Below the pieces are notes generated by a model. The model made no database searches. It had not been told where the DNA came from and saw nothing but the letters and a program-made list of their open reading frames with translations. A stretch of DNA of 8,304 nucleotides, taken from Bacteroidota bacterium. GTDB lineage: Bacteria > Bacteroidota > Ignavibacteria > Kryptoniales > JAKASW01. A program made the translations under genes and the position numbers. The DNA is taken from the NCBI GenBank assembly GCA_021789755.1, contig JAJYJD010000154.1, forward strand, positions 1-8,304, read 5' to 3'. Shown here in pieces: positions 6,167 to 8,304 of this stretch (position 1 is its first letter; every line of letters begins with the position of its first letter).

Positions 6167-7112
6167 CGCTCTTCTCGGGCTTACTTACGGCGTCCCCGTC
6201 CATCGGAGCTGTCTTGTTGACGATCTCATACGCCTGCTTCATCATTTCCTCGTTCACCGAGCTCATGGGTGTGAACTTGGCAAACTTCACCATGTCCGCG
6301 TTCGAAAGGAAATTGTAAGTCAGGCCCCACACCGGCTCGCTCTCCGGACGTTTCTTGAGAAGCTCTACCGCCTCCGAAGTCGGAAGCTCCAGTGCCGGCA
6401 TCCTGAACCTTTCCTCGAAATACCTTCTTACTATTTCCGTGATCGATGAATGATACTCCTTGATCATTCCTCTCTGCCAGAGGTGTGCCTGCTCGAGCTC
6501 GTGCAGGGCTTTCAGCGCAGCCTCGTGAGGAGATATTTGCAAAGTCTCTACTGCCGGCATTCCTGCGGCCTTGCGTTTTCTGTACCTGCGATAGAAATAG
6601 TAAGCCGGACCGCCGACGAGCAGCGCGGCGAGAATCCAAACCAGGATCCACCGCCAATCGAACGGGATCCTGATCGGCGCTTTAACGTCCTTGATTCCTT
6701 CCTTCATGTTGACCGGGACCGTCCTGACGGTGAAGCCGACAGGGTTTGTGGAAACGGAGCTCAGCGAAGTGTCGCCCGGCGCGCGGTAAAATACCGGTAT
6801 GGGAGGAATCGTCACGTCCGCAGAGTCGTAGCAGGAAAGAATGTATCCGTAGGTGACACTCACGTTTCCGTTGGTCTCCGCCTCGACGGGGTCTTCCTGC
6901 TTTAAGACCGTGACGCCTTTCAGGCTATCCTGGATGGCAGGCGTGTAGACGGTCAGGCCCTTTTTGTAGCCGACCTGAATTTTGTAGTTTATATAGTCGC
7001 CGACCAGGTAGTCTGTCTTGTCGGTCGATGCACTCGCGGACGTGATCTGCGAAAACGCAGGCGAAGCGAGAGACAGGATCAAAACGATCAGTGCGGCGGT
7101 TCTTTTCACCAT
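6156..7112 (-). CDS. Membrane-anchored short BatD-like protein
   Basis: 318 aa, no accepted gene name recognised. A signal peptide (1-22, ending SPAFSQ) leads to one beta-rich exported domain (about 23-135), a membrane helix (about 154-174), basic RRYRKRK (175-181), and a cytoplasmic helical domain (190-305). That cytoplasmic domain lines up without gaps with the BatD C-terminus over 36 residues: YHSSITEIVRRYFEERFR (220-237) against FYAEISQALFGYLEDKLH (BatD 552-569), continuing to KKR/RKR. Both also have FA(K/R)F(T/A)P further on (277-282 against 606-611). It is therefore a small BatD paralogue with a much shorter exported part; DUF4381-type proteins are another possible family label. It overlaps the DUF58 gene by 7 nt and batA by 11 nt, and GAGAAGAG precedes the ATG. 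A role as adaptor between DUF58/MoxR and BatA is inferred. Confidence 0.85.
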   Translation of the reverse strand: MVKRTAALIVLILSLASPAFSQITSASASTDKTDYLVGDYINYKIQVGYKKGLTVYTPAIQDSLKGVTVLKQEDPVEAETNGNVSVTYGYILSCYDSADVTIPPIPVFYRAPGDTSLSSVSTNPVGFTVRTVPVNMKEGIKDVKAPIRIPFDWRWILVWILAALLVGGPAYYFYRRYRKRKAAGMPAVETLQISPHEAALKALHELEQAHLWQRGMIKEYHSSITEIVRRYFEERFRMPALELPTSEAVELLKKRPESEPVWGLTYNFLSNADMVKFAKFTPMSSVNEEMMKQAYEIVNKTAPMDGDAVSKPEKSDVQ

Positions 7113-7981
7113 CTCTTCTCTCTTAGTCTGAAAAACTGGACGAGAGGTTTTATATAGTCCTCGCCCGTCTGAACCTCTATGCCGTCCAGGCGGCTGGAGA
7201 GGAACAGGGATTTCCGCTCGGCTCTGTTATTTTCCCTCACCTGCTCAAATAAAAGCCGTGTCCTTTTGTCCGCGGTGTCGATCCATCTTTCCCTTCCAGT
7301 TTCGGCGTCGACAAGTTTGACGAGCCCTATCGGCGGAATCTCGTTCTCTCTCCGGTCGTTGAGAACCACGCCGATCAGGTCGTGCCTCTTTCCGACTATG
7401 CGGAGTATTTTCTCGTAACCAGCGTCCATAAAGTCGGAAATTAGAAACGCGATACTTCGTTTCTTGATCGCATTGTTCATGTACTCGAGCGCCGTCCTGA
7501 GGTTCGTCGATTTTCCTTCCGGTTCAAAGGAAAGGATTTCCCGGATAATCCTGAGGACATGTATCCTTCCTTTTCTCGGTGGGACAAACTTCTCGATCTT
7601 GTCGGTGAAGAGTATCAGCCCGACCTTGTCATTGTTCTTCAGGGCGGAGAAAGCGAGTATGGCACCGATCTCCGCTGCGATTTGTTGTTTTGTCTTGTCG
7701 GCTGAGCCGAATATGAGGGAGCCGCTCATATCCACCATCAGAATGACCGTCAGCTCGCGCTCTTCTTCGAACACCTTGACGAACGGATGGCCGAAGCGGG
7801 CCGTCACGTTCCAGTCGATGTTCCTTATATCGTCTCCGAACTGGTACTCCCTGACTTCGGAGAACACCATGCCTCTCCCCTTGAAGACGGAGTGATATTC
7901 TCCTGAGAAAACCTGGTTGACCAGGCCTCTCGTGCGGATCTCTATCTGCCTGACTTGTCTTAGAAGCTCTTTAGTAAGCAC
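7106..7981 (-). CDS. DUF58 (VWA-like) protein of the Bat cluster
   Basis: 291 aa, cytoplasmic, no signal peptide or membrane helix. The DUF58 signature covers about 44-75 (REYQFGDD, RNIDWNVTAR, HPFVKVFEEER). The VWA-like half has an intact MIDAS: D84-x-S86-x-S88 (DMSGS), T159 in GKSTNLRTAL, and D183 in SDFMD. Genes of this family nearly always follow moxR, as here, and the products are thought to be MoxR partners. The start is GTG (7979-7981): no in-frame ATG, GTG or TTG lies between it and the upstream stop, and the sequence MLTKELLRQVRQIEIRTRGL matches the family's N-terminus. No clear ribosome binding site is seen, because the upstream DNA is an AT-rich heptad repeat. The last 7 nt overlap the next gene. 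Confidence 0.93.
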   Translation of the reverse strand: MLTKELLRQVRQIEIRTRGLVNQVFSGEYHSVFKGRGMVFSEVREYQFGDDIRNIDWNVTARFGHPFVKVFEEERELTVILMVDMSGSLIFGSADKTKQQIAAEIGAILAFSALKNNDKVGLILFTDKIEKFVPPRKGRIHVLRIIREILSFEPEGKSTNLRTALEYMNNAIKKRSIAFLISDFMDAGYEKILRIVGKRHDLIGVVLNDRRENEIPPIGLVKLVDAETGRERWIDTADKRTRLLFEQVRENNRAERKSLFLSSRLDGIEVQTGEDYIKPLVQFFRLREKRW

Positions 7982-8060
7982 GCAATAGCGAGAATTTTAA
8001 ATTTTGAATTTTAAATTCTCAATTAGGAATTAAAAACTGAGAATTCAGAATTCTTGATTA
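7982..8060. repeat. AT-rich heptad-repeat spacer between moxR and the DUF58 gene
   Basis: Nine successive 7-bp units fit 7992-8054 on the plus strand with a loose RAATTNN consensus. GAATTTT starts at 7992 and again at 8006, each followed by AAATTYT, and GAATTCA/GAATTCT stand in tandem at 8041 and 8048. GAATTTTAAATT is an exact 12-bp direct repeat 14 bp apart (7992-8003, 8006-8017). GAGAATTT (7990-7997) is inverted as AAATTCTC (8013-8020). The units fill almost the whole gap, from 3-6 nt after the moxR stop to 10 nt before the DUF58 GTG. Confidence 0.7.
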
Positions 8061-8304
8061 TTACGGGACTTCTACTTTGTTGAGGATTTCGCGGATGACG
8101 TTCTCGGTCGTTATCTCTTCGGCTTCTGCCTCATATGTTACCGCGATTCGGTGGCGGAGAACGTCGAGGCAGATTGCACGGACATCCTCGGGTATGACAT
8201 AGCCTCTTCTTCTTATGAACGCCATCGCCTTTGCACCGAGAGCCAGGTTGATCGACGCCCTCGGCGAGCCGCCGTAGCTTATGTAATCGGCTAATTTGTC
8301 GAGC
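8061..8304 (-). CDS. moxR: MoxR-family AAA+ ATPase, C-terminal part (cut by window edge)
   Basis: The frame is visible on the reverse complement: 80 codons from the window edge to a TAA at 8061-8063, followed at once by a second in-frame TAA (8058-8060). The fragment is the helical lid domain of a MoxR ATPase, which is typically about 310-340 aa in total. It has the sensor-2 motif YGGSPRASINLALGAKA (residues 10-26 of the fragment, Arg at 15 contacting ATP in the family) and the family stretch RRGYVIPEDVRAICLDVLRH (32-51). It ends NVIREILNKVEVP, a very common MoxR C-terminus. Walker A and B lie outside the window. MoxR ATPases act with VWA proteins in folding or metal/cofactor loading of target complexes. 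Here it heads the DUF58 and Bat genes, although an AT-rich repeat spacer separates it from them. Confidence 0.93.
   Translation of the reverse strand, partial: LDKLADYISYGGSPRASINLALGAKAMAFIRRRGYVIPEDVRAICLDVLRHRIAVTYEAEAEEITTENVIREILNKVEVP

Noticed and set aside
7464..7895. 143-aa open frame on the plus strand
   Set aside because: Antisense shadow of the DUF58 gene, which shows clear family motifs across the same bases.
7982..8060. CRISPR array or insertion-sequence terminal repeats in the AT-rich spacer
   Set aside because: Units are 7 bp and degenerate with no spacers between them, and no transposase or target duplication is present.

Overview
The window reads as part of a chromosome from the Bacteroidota–Chlorobiota–Ignavibacteriota (FCB) group. 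The evidence is a complete Bacteroides-aerotolerance (Bat) gene cluster in the order moxR – DUF58 – short BatD-like protein – batA – batB – batC – batD – batE, weak or absent Shine-Dalgarno sequences at several starts, and a Q/N/K-rich BatC. The species is not identifiable from this window. All genes recognised here lie on the minus strand, so transcription runs from high to low coordinates.

Layout in transcription order: the last 80 codons of a MoxR AAA+ ATPase (8061-8304); a 79-bp AT-rich spacer; a block of three overlapping genes, DUF58 protein (7106-7981), 318-aa membrane-anchored BatD-like protein (6156-7112) and BatA (5171-6166); a 52-bp spacer; a block of four tightly packed genes, BatB (4075-5118), BatC (3348-4070), BatD (1404-3335) and BatE (599-1411); a 204-bp spacer with a terminator-like hairpin; and the first 131 codons of mannonate dehydratase UxuA (1-394), an unrelated hexuronate-catabolism gene cut by the window edge.

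How the genes fit together: MoxR-type ATPases work with von Willebrand A (VWA) proteins as chaperone-like or complex-remodelling systems. Here one soluble VWA protein (DUF58) and two membrane VWA proteins (BatA, BatB) all keep an intact metal-site (MIDAS) motif. BatC and BatE bring TPR protein-protein interaction modules to the far side of the inner membrane. BatD and the shorter BatD-like protein bring beta-rich exported domains joined to related cytoplasmic helical domains. The cluster therefore holds three pairs of paralogous parts: BatA/BatB, BatC/BatE and BatD/short BatD-like.

The main non-coding observation is that all three intergenic spacers at block boundaries contain degenerate sequence with 7-bp periodicity, each built on a different heptamer (RAATTNN, AGAAGTM and TTGGNNN, read on the plus strand). 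Within the blocks the genes overlap or are at most 12 nt apart and no such sequence is seen. A second observation is a perfect 16-bp palindrome centred on the batD start codon.
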